Positions 1 to 7,703 of a stretch of DNA of 33,045 bases are shown here, piece after piece. The number at the start of each line of letters is the position of its first letter. Within the stretch, counting starts at the first letter, position 1. The notes beneath the pieces are model-generated. The model made no database searches. It saw only the letters and a program-made list of their open reading frames with translations, and was not told where the DNA came from. Made by a program: the position numbers and the translations under genes. Source of the stretch: an uncultured Lachnospiraceae bacterium (GTDB lineage: Bacteria; Bacillota; Clostridia; Lachnospirales; Lachnospiraceae); contig CAJUNR010000047.1 in assembly GCA_910587765.1 (NCBI GenBank), forward strand, positions 1-33,045, read 5' to 3'.

Positions 1-625
1 AGATCAGAGCCGCACGAAGTGCAACGGATACGACATGGATCACAGACGTTACGTCTTTGCCAAGCGGCACGATACGTACTGCATAGCCCATGTTCAGGCC
101 CGCCTCTACGCACTGGTCGATGACGCCGCCTACCAGAGTCACAAGGATACCCTGTGCCTGATAACTCTTCACCAGAGCCACTGCGTCTTCTTTGGTCGGA
201 GCGCTTCCGAGGATAACAGCCACGCCCGGGATGTCGCCGGTAACCAGCGGCACGCCCAGCTCACGGATCGTCGCATCTGCCAGATGTCCGTAAAGGGGCT
301 CTTCGTACGGGGTTGCCCCGTCGATGTATTTCAGCACTTCGATGAACTCTGCGCACAGAGCCGTGGCAACACCGCTCATGAATGCGTCGTTCAGTCTCTT
401 CTCTCTGGTCATGAGCGTTTTGACAACGCCGAGCGCGGTCTTTAACTCACCCAGATTGGCAACTTTCGTTCCGGTTACTGCATAGTAGCAGGGCAGGCTG
501 TACGCGGTATGCGGGAAGGCAACCGCCTTGTCAGCACCATGCTCTGCGATGGCTTTGTCGATGGCAGCCTCGGTAAGGCCATAGACTGCGTCGTTTCCGC
601 CGAATACTCTGTCAAATAATGTCAT
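1..625 (-). CDS. acsB: Acetyl-CoA synthase (CODH/ACS alpha subunit), 5' part only
   Basis: This is the N-terminal 208 residues of acetyl-CoA synthase, which joins CO, a corrinoid-bound methyl group and CoA in the Wood-Ljungdahl pathway. The gene runs off the left edge, so the catalytic A-cluster domain is not visible. The visible part matches domain 1 of the family, which contacts CO dehydrogenase: a TAYSLPCYYAVTG stretch near residue 40, GDIPGVAVILG near 130 and PLGKDVTSVIH near 190. Translation starts at the ATG at 623-625, preceded by a GGAGGGG ribosome site that overlaps the stop codon of cooS just upstream. The two genes therefore look translationally coupled and share one operon, in the order cooS-acsB. 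Family assignment is from recognised motifs and the neighbour. Confidence 0.9.
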   Translation of the reverse strand, partial: MTLFDRVFGGNDAVYGLTEAAIDKAIAEHGADKAVAFPHTAYSLPCYYAVTGTKVANLGELKTALGVVKTLMTREKRLNDAFMSGVATALCAEFIEVLKYIDGATPYEEPLYGHLADATIRELGVPLVTGDIPGVAVILGSAPTKEDAVALVKSYQAQGILVTLVGGVIDQCVEAGLNMGYAVRIVPLGKDVTSVIHVVSVALRAALI

Positions 626-637
626 AGCCGTCCCCTC

Positions 638-2527
638 CTATATTCCAAGCGCCGCACGCTTTTCTTCAATTCGTGTAATCATCGCGTCACAGAGTTTGTC
701 AATGTCTGTTTCCACCGTATAGGCAGCTTCCACCCAGTCCCGGATGCCTTCTGTCAGAAGTCCGGTTACCTCGCTGGAGCCGGTCACCTGAGGAGCAACC
801 CCGAGGAACGTATCGATTCCGGTGGCCACCACATAATTTCCAATGGATACAGCCTTTTCGGACATCCACTCCGGCGCACAGCCCACCAGCGGAAGCTGGG
901 AGATGTTGAGTCCGGAATCCTTTGCCAGTTCAGAGGCCAGCACCATCATCCGGCTGATATCCACGCAGGAGCCCATATGGAGCACCGGCGGAATGTCGGC
1001 AAGCTCGCAGACCCGCTTCAACCCTGCGCCGCACAGATCCTTCGCCTGCTTGTCCATCAGCCCTGCCTTTGCCGCCGCCTGCGCAGAACAGCCCGACAGC
1101 ACCAGGATAATATCGTTCTGGATCAGTTTTTTCATCAGCCCCACATGAGCGGAATCGGGACGGACCCTCGGATTGTTGCAGCCCACCATGGCCACAGCGC
1201 CCCGGATGACTCCGGAGGTAATGCACTCAATGAGCGGCTTCGTCGTTCCCAGTACGTCTACCTGAGAATTGGTCACCCCGTCCAGAGTTTTTACAATGGC
1301 TTCCACCGAGTACCCCACGGTTGCTTTCTGCTTCATCTGCGGAATATGTACCAGATCCGATTTGCGGTTTACATAATTCTCCACTGCCGTGCGGACGATT
1401 TTTTTCGCATTTTCCGCCGCGCTCTCTGCACTGAAGCGGATAAAGTCCGAATCCGGCATCTGGGCGATAGGCGATGTGGTGATGAATTTTGTATGGAAGC
1501 ATTTGCTTAGAGGCCCAAGCGCCGGGAAGATGCACTGCACATCCACCACGATGGCTTCACAGGCGCCGGTCAGCACCACATTTTCCTGCTGCAGGAAATT
1601 TCCCGCCATGGGAACGCCGCGGCGCATGGCTACTTCGTTGGATGTACAGCAGACCCCCGCCACGTTGATTCCTTTTGCACCCAGAGATTTTGCAAGAGCG
1701 ATCATCTCCGGATCCCCGGCATACTCACAGATCATCTCCGAGAGAGACGGATCATGCCCGTGGACGATAATATTGACCTCATCCTCTTTCATAACGCCCA
1801 AGTTCGCCTCCGTATCCACCGGCATGGGCGTACCGAACATGACATCCGAGAACTCCGTTCCGCACATGGAACCGCCCCAGCCGTCCGCCATGCCTGCGCG
1901 CAGAGCCTGACGCACCAGTGCCTCCGGCAGGGAGGAACATCCCATATGAGTCATATGCATGGCACAGGACACTTCCCGGTCAATAGCCCGGGGCTCGATC
2001 TCCGCCTTCTTCCACAACTCTCTTGTATGCTCCGGCGCCCTGGACAGCCAGCGGGAGATGCCAAAAGGCTTTCCGTACTCCATCAGAGCCAGCTCCGACA
2101 TCTCATGGGCCAGATCATAAATATCCTTTCCTTCCGTCTCCACGCCCCATTCCCCGGCGATGCGGATCAGCTTTTCTGCGTCCTTTACATGATAGCTTCC
2201 GTCTCTGGACGCACAGTGCAGCGTGTGGCAGATCTCTCTGCCGTGATCCGAATGGGTCGCCGCTCCGCCTGCCGTAAAGCGAAGGAAATTCCGCCCTACG
2301 ATACCGTGGGCGTCGCAGCCGCAGATTCCTCTGGGCGCCTTCGGCGTGATCCGGCACGGTCCCATGGAACAGATCCGGCAACAGATCCCCTGCTCGCCGA
2401 ATTTGCAGTGAGGCGTCTGATTCTTCACGCGCATTTGCCAGGAGTCCGCGCCCACTTTTTTCCCGGTCTCCAGAAGCCGGTCGGTGGCGCTCTCAAATTC
2501 TTCAATCGTTGTCAGTTTAAATCCCAT
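638..2527 (-). CDS. cooS: Anaerobic Ni-Fe carbon monoxide dehydrogenase catalytic subunit
   Basis: The enzyme interconverts CO and CO2 at a Ni-Fe-S C-cluster and feeds CO to acetyl-CoA synthase. Counted from MGFKLTT (629 aa), the cysteines for the D and B clusters are visible at C41, C49, C50, C53, C58 and C69. The C-cluster ligands appear in order as HGHDPS, GVCCTSNE, VDVQCIFP, MVGCNNPR, LSGCSAQA and GSCVDISR. Length is normal for the family. An ATG at 2542 is in frame, but the sequence that would encode its first residues contains the GGAGG ribosome site placed 8 nt before the ATG at 2527, so 2527 is the better start. acsB follows immediately, its ribosome site overlapping the TAG stop. No cooC maturation factor is seen in the window. 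Confidence 0.95.
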   Translation of the reverse strand: MGFKLTTIEEFESATDRLLETGKKVGADSWQMRVKNQTPHCKFGEQGICCRICSMGPCRITPKAPRGICGCDAHGIVGRNFLRFTAGGAATHSDHGREICHTLHCASRDGSYHVKDAEKLIRIAGEWGVETEGKDIYDLAHEMSELALMEYGKPFGISRWLSRAPEHTRELWKKAEIEPRAIDREVSCAMHMTHMGCSSLPEALVRQALRAGMADGWGGSMCGTEFSDVMFGTPMPVDTEANLGVMKEDEVNIIVHGHDPSLSEMICEYAGDPEMIALAKSLGAKGINVAGVCCTSNEVAMRRGVPMAGNFLQQENVVLTGACEAIVVDVQCIFPALGPLSKCFHTKFITTSPIAQMPDSDFIRFSAESAAENAKKIVRTAVENYVNRKSDLVHIPQMKQKATVGYSVEAIVKTLDGVTNSQVDVLGTTKPLIECITSGVIRGAVAMVGCNNPRVRPDSAHVGLMKKLIQNDIILVLSGCSAQAAAKAGLMDKQAKDLCGAGLKRVCELADIPPVLHMGSCVDISRMMVLASELAKDSGLNISQLPLVGCAPEWMSEKAVSIGNYVVATGIDTFLGVAPQVTGSSEVTGLLTEGIRDWVEAAYTVETDIDKLCDAMITRIEEKRAALGI

Positions 2528-2573
2528 ACAGTTTCCCTCCATCTTATTTTATCACGGGTTTCTTTCTCCTTCC

Positions 2574-2628
2574 ATTATACCGCTCCGCCTGCCGTCCCCG
2601 GTATCAACAAGTGGTTCCCGGGTGTCAA
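2574..2628 (-). promoter_or_regulatory. Candidate cooS promoter with a 21-bp-spaced direct repeat
   Basis: Reading the minus strand, a consensus -10 TATAAT lies at 2574-2579, about 47 nt before the cooS start. The -35 position (2597-2602, ACCGGG) matches sigma-A poorly. Upstream, two 16-bp boxes, TTGACACCCGGGAACC (2613-2628) and TTGATACCGGGGACGG (2592-2607), agree at 12 of 16 positions and are offset by 21 bp, two helical turns. A good -10, a bad -35 and a tandem repeat over that position fit an activator-dependent promoter. The regulator is unknown and the assignment is inference. Confidence 0.5.
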
Positions 2629-2659
2629 TAATTCGTTGAGCAGAAGGAAGCAATATTAA

Positions 2660-2715
2660 AGCAATTAAAAAGAAAAGAAACTCCTTCTGCCAGCCATACC
2701 TCTGACAGAAGGAGT
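2660..2715 (-). terminator. Rho-independent terminator after the BlaR1-like gene
   Basis: A perfect 10-bp stem (arms 2680-2689 and 2706-2715, ACTCCTTCTG/CAGAAGGAGT) is followed on the minus strand by the T-rich stretch TTTCTTTTCTTTTT. It lies about 90 nt past the stop codon of the BlaR1-like gene and before the cooS promoter, so it separates the two transcription units. Confidence 0.85.
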
Positions 2716-2801
2716 CTCCTGATTTATATGAGATGTGCTTACTATAACACATCTTCCGTTCAATGAATATCAACAAACAGCGTACAGGTATCAACCGCTT
2801 T

Positions 2802-5800
2802 TCACTCACCGCAGCCAACGTTCTTCAGCGAAAACCGGCGATCGCCCCAGACCACGTCCGCCGTAAGCGCGCAGCCGTTAGAGCCCGCCGTCCCCGGCGC
2901 ATCCTCAGACCAGAACTCCAGTTCTGCCCGGAGGCGGATCTTTCCTTCCGCTTCGTCAAACGAAAAACCGACCAGTTGTCCGACGCTCGCCGACTGAAAA
3001 CTCCCCACGCCTTCTTCGTCCTCCATGGGCGCTCCCGCAGGTTCTCCGTCTATATACGCCTGCAGGCCGTGTTCCGTCCGCTCCCAGGTAAGATGTTCCC
3101 TCATCTGTTCGGTAAAGTCTTCCTCCAGGAACTGGTATACCCACGCGCCGTTGTTCTCGAAATCCGCCACAAGCAGGGTGTCGATGCTGCTGCCGGTCCC
3201 GTGTTTGACGCAGAAGCGGACGGCCAGCTCCGTGATACCGTCATGATCCAGATCCGCCTCCCAAAGCTCCGGCTCCTCCGGACGGCCGGACCGATACGGA
3301 TGTGTGATTTCCGTATACCGTCCGTTTCTGGCAAGCAGCATGGACCGGTAATCGCCCTTTCCGTACAGCGTCCAGTATTCGGTTTCTCCGAGGAGGTACG
3401 TCTTCTTTCTCTCGGAGACGCCAGGCTCCGTGGGCAGATTCTGAAACTGTTCCCGCACGTCCGCCGCGTGCTCCGGATCCCAGCCCTTCGCCTCCATTCC
3501 CACCGGATGCCCCACCATGGGCTCCGTATACCAGGAGTCATCCTCCCATCCCGGCGTCAGCCGGTCGGGAAACCAGATGCCGATTCCGCCCTGGCCGCTG
3601 ACGGTCAGGTGCACCTCTTCTTGCGCCAATTCCGGAGAACCGTCCGCCTGTCCGTCCGTTCCCGCGGTCCCGCCGGTCAGATGGCTCACCGTCACATAGA
3701 CCATTTCCGGAAAAAGATTCAGCTCCGAATATGCCACACTGTCTCCTCTTTGAAACTCCCAGTCAATGCAGACACTGTCTATCGCCGGTTCCGCGTCTCC
3801 GGCCGCCGGAAGCATCGCCTCCATATCAAGAAGCATCTCTTCCTTCTTCTGATCCGGCAGAACGCGCACCAGACTGCTCACGGAACCGTAAACCGGATGG
3901 TCCGTTTTCTTCTCCGCCAGCAGCGTATGCATCTCTTCGTCCGCCAGCAGAAGCGTCAGTCCTTCTCCGATCTGCTCCTCTTCTGCAAATTCATAATCGG
4001 TCCGGAACAGCTCCGGCGTCCGGTCCTCCCGGCTCCGGTACCGCTGAAAATAGACCGCACCGTCCATCACGGCAAAATGCGGAAGACCCGTCAGTTCTCT
4101 GCTCACGAGCGCGCCTGACCCCGGTTCATAAGAATAACAGAGAATCTGCGCATGATCCGTACCCGCTTCCGAAGCGGCGGCAAAAATCAGACGATCTCTG
4201 CCCTCGTCCGCGTAAAACATCAGAATCTCGTCCGCCGGAATCCCTTCTTTCATCAAATCCGGCATTTCCGTCCGGTCGATCTCCCGGATCCGGTCCACAT
4301 GCAGGCCGTCCGCCTCCCTCCTGGAAGTATACAGATACCCCGCGTAGTTTCCGAGATACGATACGCCTTCCCGGGAAAATCTTCCGCTCTCCTCCGCCCA
4401 CGTATCATACCATCCCAGACATTCCCCGCCGTTCTTTGCCGGAAACATGCAGTAGAGAAACTGCCCGTACTCCGTACTGTCCACAATCCTCCCGTTGAAC
4501 AGCCACCGGAAACCGCTGCCGTCCGTCTCGTACCGGCAGACATGCCATGTTCCGTCGTCCCCCTGCACCGACGTGTAGAGTGCCTTTCCATCGGAATAGA
4601 GCGGCGCGCCGTCCATGTAATAATATTCCCCCTCCACGCAGACAATCTCTCCACCGTTATTGGCCACCAGCCCTTCCTTTTGATCCGTCGCAGGCTCCTC
4701 GCCCTCCGGCAGGGGAAGCGCCTCCTGAACCGGTTTTTTGGCCGGCGCCTTCTCTCCCGACGGGTAATGCAGAAATCCCACTGCCACCCCGGCCACGCAC
4801 AGACCGGCTGCCATGGAAATCCACATGCTTTTCTTACGGAAACGGAGTACATTCCGAATCCTGGATTTTACGGAAGGCTCCCCGAAACCCGGCGGACTGA
4901 GAATGAAGCGGTTCTGTACGGCCGCATATTTCAGAAGACTCTGCGCATATGCCTTCCGGATGCTCGTCCCCGAACGTTCAAGGACCTCTTCGTCGCAGGA
5001 AATCTCCATATCCTTGCAGGACAAGACGTATGCCGTCCATACAAACGGATTGAACCAGTGCAGGATGGTCACCGACAGAAGCAGAAGCTTCACCAGATGA
5101 TCCCTGCGGCTTCGGTGAATCTCCTCATGAGCCAGAATATAGGTTCGCTCCTCTCCCGCCAGACCGGACGGCAGATAGATGACCGGGCGGAAAAATCCCC
5201 ACACAAAAGGCGACGGTACGCCCTGTGCTTCCACAATCCGCATCCCATCCTTCTGCTCCGGCCGGCCGTAGCGGGAGCACCGGCGGGACATGCGGTACAG
5301 AGCGGACAGATAATACAGCCCCAGGGAGAGGACGCCCAGAATCCATACCTTTTCCGCATCCGCCATGGACACCGATCTGTTTTGGCCGAACCTCCGCCCT
5401 GCCGGTTCCTCCGCCGCCGGAAGCGGAACCTGTTCGGCAGGCGCCGTCCCCGCCGCGTTCTGCAGCCGTCCGGTTGCGATTCCCGCCGCCGACAGCCGGT
5501 GCAGCGTCACTGGCTGCGCTTCTTCCGCCTCCGTCTGCTCTTTTTGCGTTTCCATTCTTCGCGCTTCCTGCGCTTCCGTCTGTTCTTCCTGCGCTTCCAC
5601 CTGTTCCTCTCGCGCTTCCAGCACGTCCGCCAGCGAAAATCCCGCTACCGATTCCGGAATCAGGCTGTAATTTCCCGGCAGCGAGACCGGCAGGCACAGA
5701 CTGACAAACACCAGCAGCCACAACTGATAAGCGTAACGTCTCCCGCATCGGATGAGCAACAGCCGGACGGCCAGCACGACCCCGATGCTGCAGCAGCCGA

Positions 5801-5843
5801 TCAGGCTCATCTGAAATATTTTTGCAAACAACAGCCCCCGCAT
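2802..5843 (-). CDS. BlaR1/MecR1-type M56 membrane metalloprotease with large C-terminal sensor
   Basis: This is a membrane sensor-protease of the BlaR1/MecR1 (peptidase M56) family, expected to relieve repression by the BlaI protein encoded just upstream (3-nt gap). Membrane segments lie near residues 12-31, 40-56, 165-183 and 330-350. The zinc site is HEEIH at 239-243, with a likely third ligand at Glu280. A Glu/Gln-rich degenerate repeat fills residues 74-110 in an extracytoplasmic loop. At 1013 aa it is far longer than classical BlaR1 (about 600). Residues from about 380 onward carry no visible penicillin-binding SxxK/KTG motifs. They look like a beta-propeller-type domain (YYYMDGAPLYSDG, WHVCRYETDGSG) followed by a region containing DLDHDGITELAV. 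The signal sensed is therefore probably not a beta-lactam, but that is inference. Confidence 0.85.
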   Translation of the reverse strand: MRGLLFAKIFQMSLIGCCSIGVVLAVRLLLIRCGRRYAYQLWLLVFVSLCLPVSLPGNYSLIPESVAGFSLADVLEAREEQVEAQEEQTEAQEARRMETQKEQTEAEEAQPVTLHRLSAAGIATGRLQNAAGTAPAEQVPLPAAEEPAGRRFGQNRSVSMADAEKVWILGVLSLGLYYLSALYRMSRRCSRYGRPEQKDGMRIVEAQGVPSPFVWGFFRPVIYLPSGLAGEERTYILAHEEIHRSRRDHLVKLLLLSVTILHWFNPFVWTAYVLSCKDMEISCDEEVLERSGTSIRKAYAQSLLKYAAVQNRFILSPPGFGEPSVKSRIRNVLRFRKKSMWISMAAGLCVAGVAVGFLHYPSGEKAPAKKPVQEALPLPEGEEPATDQKEGLVANNGGEIVCVEGEYYYMDGAPLYSDGKALYTSVQGDDGTWHVCRYETDGSGFRWLFNGRIVDSTEYGQFLYCMFPAKNGGECLGWYDTWAEESGRFSREGVSYLGNYAGYLYTSRREADGLHVDRIREIDRTEMPDLMKEGIPADEILMFYADEGRDRLIFAAASEAGTDHAQILCYSYEPGSGALVSRELTGLPHFAVMDGAVYFQRYRSREDRTPELFRTDYEFAEEEQIGEGLTLLLADEEMHTLLAEKKTDHPVYGSVSSLVRVLPDQKKEEMLLDMEAMLPAAGDAEPAIDSVCIDWEFQRGDSVAYSELNLFPEMVYVTVSHLTGGTAGTDGQADGSPELAQEEVHLTVSGQGGIGIWFPDRLTPGWEDDSWYTEPMVGHPVGMEAKGWDPEHAADVREQFQNLPTEPGVSERKKTYLLGETEYWTLYGKGDYRSMLLARNGRYTEITHPYRSGRPEEPELWEADLDHDGITELAVRFCVKHGTGSSIDTLLVADFENNGAWVYQFLEEDFTEQMREHLTWERTEHGLQAYIDGEPAGAPMEDEEGVGSFQSASVGQLVGFSFDEAEGKIRLRAELEFWSEDAPGTAGSNGCALTADVVWGDRRFSLKNVGCGE
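5548..5631. repeat. Degenerate 21-bp tandem repeat inside the BlaR1-like gene
   Basis: Two adjacent 21-bp units at 5569-5589 and 5590-5610 both begin TGCGCTTCC and continue with a TGTTC core; a weaker third unit occupies 5611-5631, and related sequence extends toward 5511. The units encode the EAQEEQTEAQE-type Glu/Gln-rich stretch at residues 74-110 of the protease. Such units can gain or lose copies by slippage without a frame change. Confidence 0.7.
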
Positions 5844-5846
5844 CCG

Positions 5847-6212
5847 TCAGTCCTCCCCGTATTCTTCGATCATCCGCGCCAGCTCTTCGATCTCCTGACG
5901 GCTCAATTTTTTCTTTTTCAAAAATGCCGCCACGAATCCCGGAAGCGATCCGCCGTAGTTCTCCTCCAGATACCGCTCCCCTTTCCTTCTGGCATACTCC
6001 TCCCGGCTCATAAGCGAAGTCACCACCGCCTGCTCATTCTGAAAAATCCCGTTTTCACAGATTTTGCGCAGCACGGTGTACGTGGTGGACTTCTTCCAGT
6101 TCAGCCGCTCCGCCGCCAGTTTCACAAGCTGCCCGCTGCCCACCGGTTCCTGCTCCCATATAATCTGCGCCAATTGATTCTCCGCTTCTGTCATTACATA
6201 AACAACCATCAT
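5847..6212 (-). CDS. blaI: BlaI/MecI/CopY-family winged-helix repressor
   Basis: A small winged-helix repressor of the BlaI/MecI family that, by family knowledge, dimerises on a palindromic operator and is cleaved or released when its BlaR1 partner is activated. The N-terminal half holds the family's DNA-binding pattern (EAENQLAQIIWEQEPV, then KKSTTYTVLRKICENG); the C-terminal half is the dimerisation helix region ending in EIEELARMIEEYGED. An in-frame ATG at 6227 lies upstream, but AGGAG at 6218-6222 sits 5 and 8 nt before the ATGs at 6212 and 6209, so I start at 6212 (121 aa). The protease gene begins 3 nt after the stop, the usual blaI-blaR1 arrangement. No beta-lactamase gene is nearby. 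Confidence 0.88.
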   Translation of the reverse strand: MMVVYVMTEAENQLAQIIWEQEPVGSGQLVKLAAERLNWKKSTTYTVLRKICENGIFQNEQAVVTSLMSREEYARRKGERYLEENYGGSLPGFVAAFLKKKKLSRQEIEELARMIEEYGED

Positions 6213-6299
6213 CTCATCTCCTGTCATCGCCCTGCAGTTTTCTGCATCCTGTTTTTTACATTTGTTTTTTGGTCTATATTTTATAAACCCCGTATATTT

Positions 6300-6328
6300 A
6301 GTTTAAAATATTTAAACCTGTTTGTCAA
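6300..6328 (-). promoter_or_regulatory. blaI promoter with overlapping palindromic operator
   Basis: On the minus strand TTGACA (6323-6328) and TAAACT (6300-6305) are 17 nt apart and point at blaI. A perfect inverted repeat, GTTTAAA-ATA-TTTAAAC (6301-6317), covers the spacer and most of the -10, where a repressor would block RNA polymerase. It differs from the classical TACA/TGTA BlaI box, so binding by this BlaI is inferred from position. The remainder of 6330-6510 is AT-rich and shows no other clear signal. Confidence 0.65.
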
Positions 6329-6525
6329 CCGGAAATTACCGAAAAACAGAAAATAAAAAGCAAAATAAATAACAAAAATAAAAATCCGGAAAATGGCACC
6401 ACAGACGGTTTTAACCATCCTGGATTTGAACGAATAACCGTCCGCATTTTCGGGCACATTGATAACAGGCATGTAATTTGCCCGTTCAAACTATGAGTAA
6501 GGCAGAAAATCAAGGAGGTGTTGCT

Positions 6526-6732
6526 ATGAATAAAACTCTGGATATTCTGGCCCTCACCATCGGCATCATCGGTGCTCTGAACTGGGGGCTGATCGGATTT
6601 TTCAATTTTAATCTGGTTCAGTTTCTGTTCGGAGCCGGAGGGCTGGCGCGGATTATTTATGCAGTCGTAGGTATCTGCGCCGTATATCTCCTGACCTTTT
6701 ACGCAAAAACAGGCAAGGTCTCTTACGAATAA
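6526..6732 (+). CDS. DUF378 family small membrane protein
   Basis: A 68-residue DUF378 protein of unknown function. Two hydrophobic segments are visible: residues about 6-24 (ILALTIGIIGALNWGLIGFF) and 38-58 (ARIIYAVVGICAVYLLTFY). The NWGLIG motif between helix and loop is typical of the family. The ATG at 6526 is preceded at 7 nt by AGGAGG (6513-6518), which rules out a longer in-frame reading from a TTG at 6478. It stands alone, divergent from blaI, and ends in a strong terminator. I see no convincing promoter match upstream. Confidence 0.85.
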   Translation: MNKTLDILALTIGIIGALNWGLIGFFNFNLVQFLFGAGGLARIIYAVVGICAVYLLTFYAKTGKVSYE

Positions 6733-6744
6733 CCGGTAAGAGAA

Positions 6745-6795
6745 AAAAGGTGTAAGGAGCCGCAGATTGTTCTCGGCTTCTTACACCTTTTCTTT
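6745..6795. terminator. Bidirectional terminator between DUF378 gene and cupin gene
   Basis: An 18-bp stem with one mismatch (arms 6745-6762 and 6774-6791, AAAAGGTGTAAGGAGCCG against its complement) has an A-tract on one side and a T-rich tract on the other. It can therefore stop the rightward DUF378 transcript and the leftward cupin transcript that converge here. Confidence 0.9.
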
Positions 6796-6797
6796 TC

Positions 6798-7424
6798 TTA
6801 TCTTTCTGTCCCGGCAGCGCTTCCCCACGCAAGCTCCCAGTCCCAGCACCACGCATACATCCGCTCATCCATCGGAAGCACGACTTTGTCGTTGATTCCC
6901 GGCGCTTTCAGAAAGAACAGACGGCATCCCGCCATACATTTCTGCAGATACGGAACATCGCGCCTGAGCACGTAAAAATCGCCTTCGCGGAAATGATATT
7001 CCTTCCCGCAGGCAAGATCTACATATTTGGTCTCTCCGGACAGAAGATAACAGTATTCACTGGTCACCGTGTGATAATGGGGCTGTTCCCATTTATAACA
7101 GGGATAATTGCTGATGCCGGATTCAATGTTCCGATCCCGAAGGAAGCGAAGATGCTGCGGGAGTTTGAGTTCTCCCGTAAAATACTGCCGGGAGTTGTGG
7201 GACAGAGCTTCTTCAATCTCCCCGCTGCGCAGAAATTCAATCTTTCCGGTAAATTTCCGTTCTTCGTTCCCCACCTGCCCGGTCTGATCCGCCGATTCCG
7301 CCGGAATAATATCCGGTTCCATACATGCCGCCTGATCTGCCGCTTTGGCAGGCTCCAGACCTGCTTCCCCGTACGGGCAGGATTGGGGATCAACGATCAG
7401 AAATGGTGATTCTGCCTTTAACAT
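6798..7424 (-). CDS. Cupin-domain protein with a collapsed isomerase-like N-terminus
   Basis: A 208-residue protein. Residues about 105-180 form a cupin barrel with probable metal ligands in PHYHTVTSEY (115-124) and a second conserved stretch FREGDFYVL. The N-terminal 51 residues are not cupin. Residues 1-32 match the first 32 residues of the isomerase-like protein encoded at 8577-9359, and 33-51 match its residues 133-153, so about 100 codons are missing between them. The match extends into the ribosome site (GAGGAGGAA). The catalytic Lys14 is Gln here and the His95 region is absent, so this part cannot be an active isomerase. The gene is probably a duplicated isomerase gene that lost its core and fused to a cupin. 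It may be a sugar-phosphate lyase, isomerase or sensor; the substrate is unknown. Confidence 0.75.
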   Translation of the reverse strand: MLKAESPFLIVDPQSCPYGEAGLEPAKAADQAACMEPDIIPAESADQTGQVGNEERKFTGKIEFLRSGEIEEALSHNSRQYFTGELKLPQHLRFLRDRNIESGISNYPCYKWEQPHYHTVTSEYCYLLSGETKYVDLACGKEYHFREGDFYVLRRDVPYLQKCMAGCRLFFLKAPGINDKVVLPMDERMYAWCWDWELAWGSAAGTER

Positions 7425-7459
7425 GGCTGTTCCTCCTCAGTGGTATTGTTTTACAAATG

Positions 7460-7523
7460 TTATATTATTTAATATAATAATTTTTGTGTCTACAATTGTA
7501 TATTTCAGATAATCGTTAGTCAA
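7460..7523 (-). promoter_or_regulatory. Cupin gene promoter and downstream palindrome
   Basis: Minus-strand TTGACT (7518-7523) and TACAAT (7495-7500) are separated by 17 nt. A perfect inverted repeat, TTATATTA-TT-TAATATAA (7460-7477), begins about 11 nt after the expected transcription start, the position of a repressor operator. The SorC-type regulator encoded divergently at 7704 is the obvious candidate, by position only. Confidence 0.6.
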
Positions 7524-7574
7524 TGCCCGTTTTGATTATTTTTCCTTTTAACCGGATTCCAATCACACTCCGTC

Positions 7575-7604
7575 TTGAAAACAGACCGGAAAATATGTTA
7601 AGAT
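7575..7604 (+). promoter_or_regulatory. Promoter of the first SorC-family regulator
   Basis: Plus-strand TTGAAA (7575-7580) and TAAGAT (7599-7604) are 18 nt apart, with a TG just upstream of the -10. They point at the regulator starting at 7704 and give a leader of about 90 nt. Confidence 0.5.
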
Positions 7605-7703
7605 ACAGTCAGCAGACTGCTGCCGTCAGGAATCCGCAGGCAGGAAACCGGCCGAAGGAAACAATGGCAGCCAGAGTTCTTCTCTGCCGGAAAGGAAATC
7701 TTC

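Noticed and set aside
2763..4118. A 451-codon plus-strand frame opposite the end of the BlaR1-like gene
   Set aside because: Basic, low-complexity translation without recognisable motifs, and it would have to cross the BlaR1 coding region.
4152..6356. A very long open frame on the plus strand, antisense to the BlaR1/BlaI genes
   Set aside because: The translation is rich in Arg, Pro and His with no domain, no ribosome site and no stop-codon logic; it results from GC-rich codon use on the other strand.
6478..6525. A longer form of the DUF378 protein starting at a TTG
   Set aside because: The AGGAGG at 6513-6518 lies inside that extension and serves the ATG at 6526; the added residues are not part of the family.
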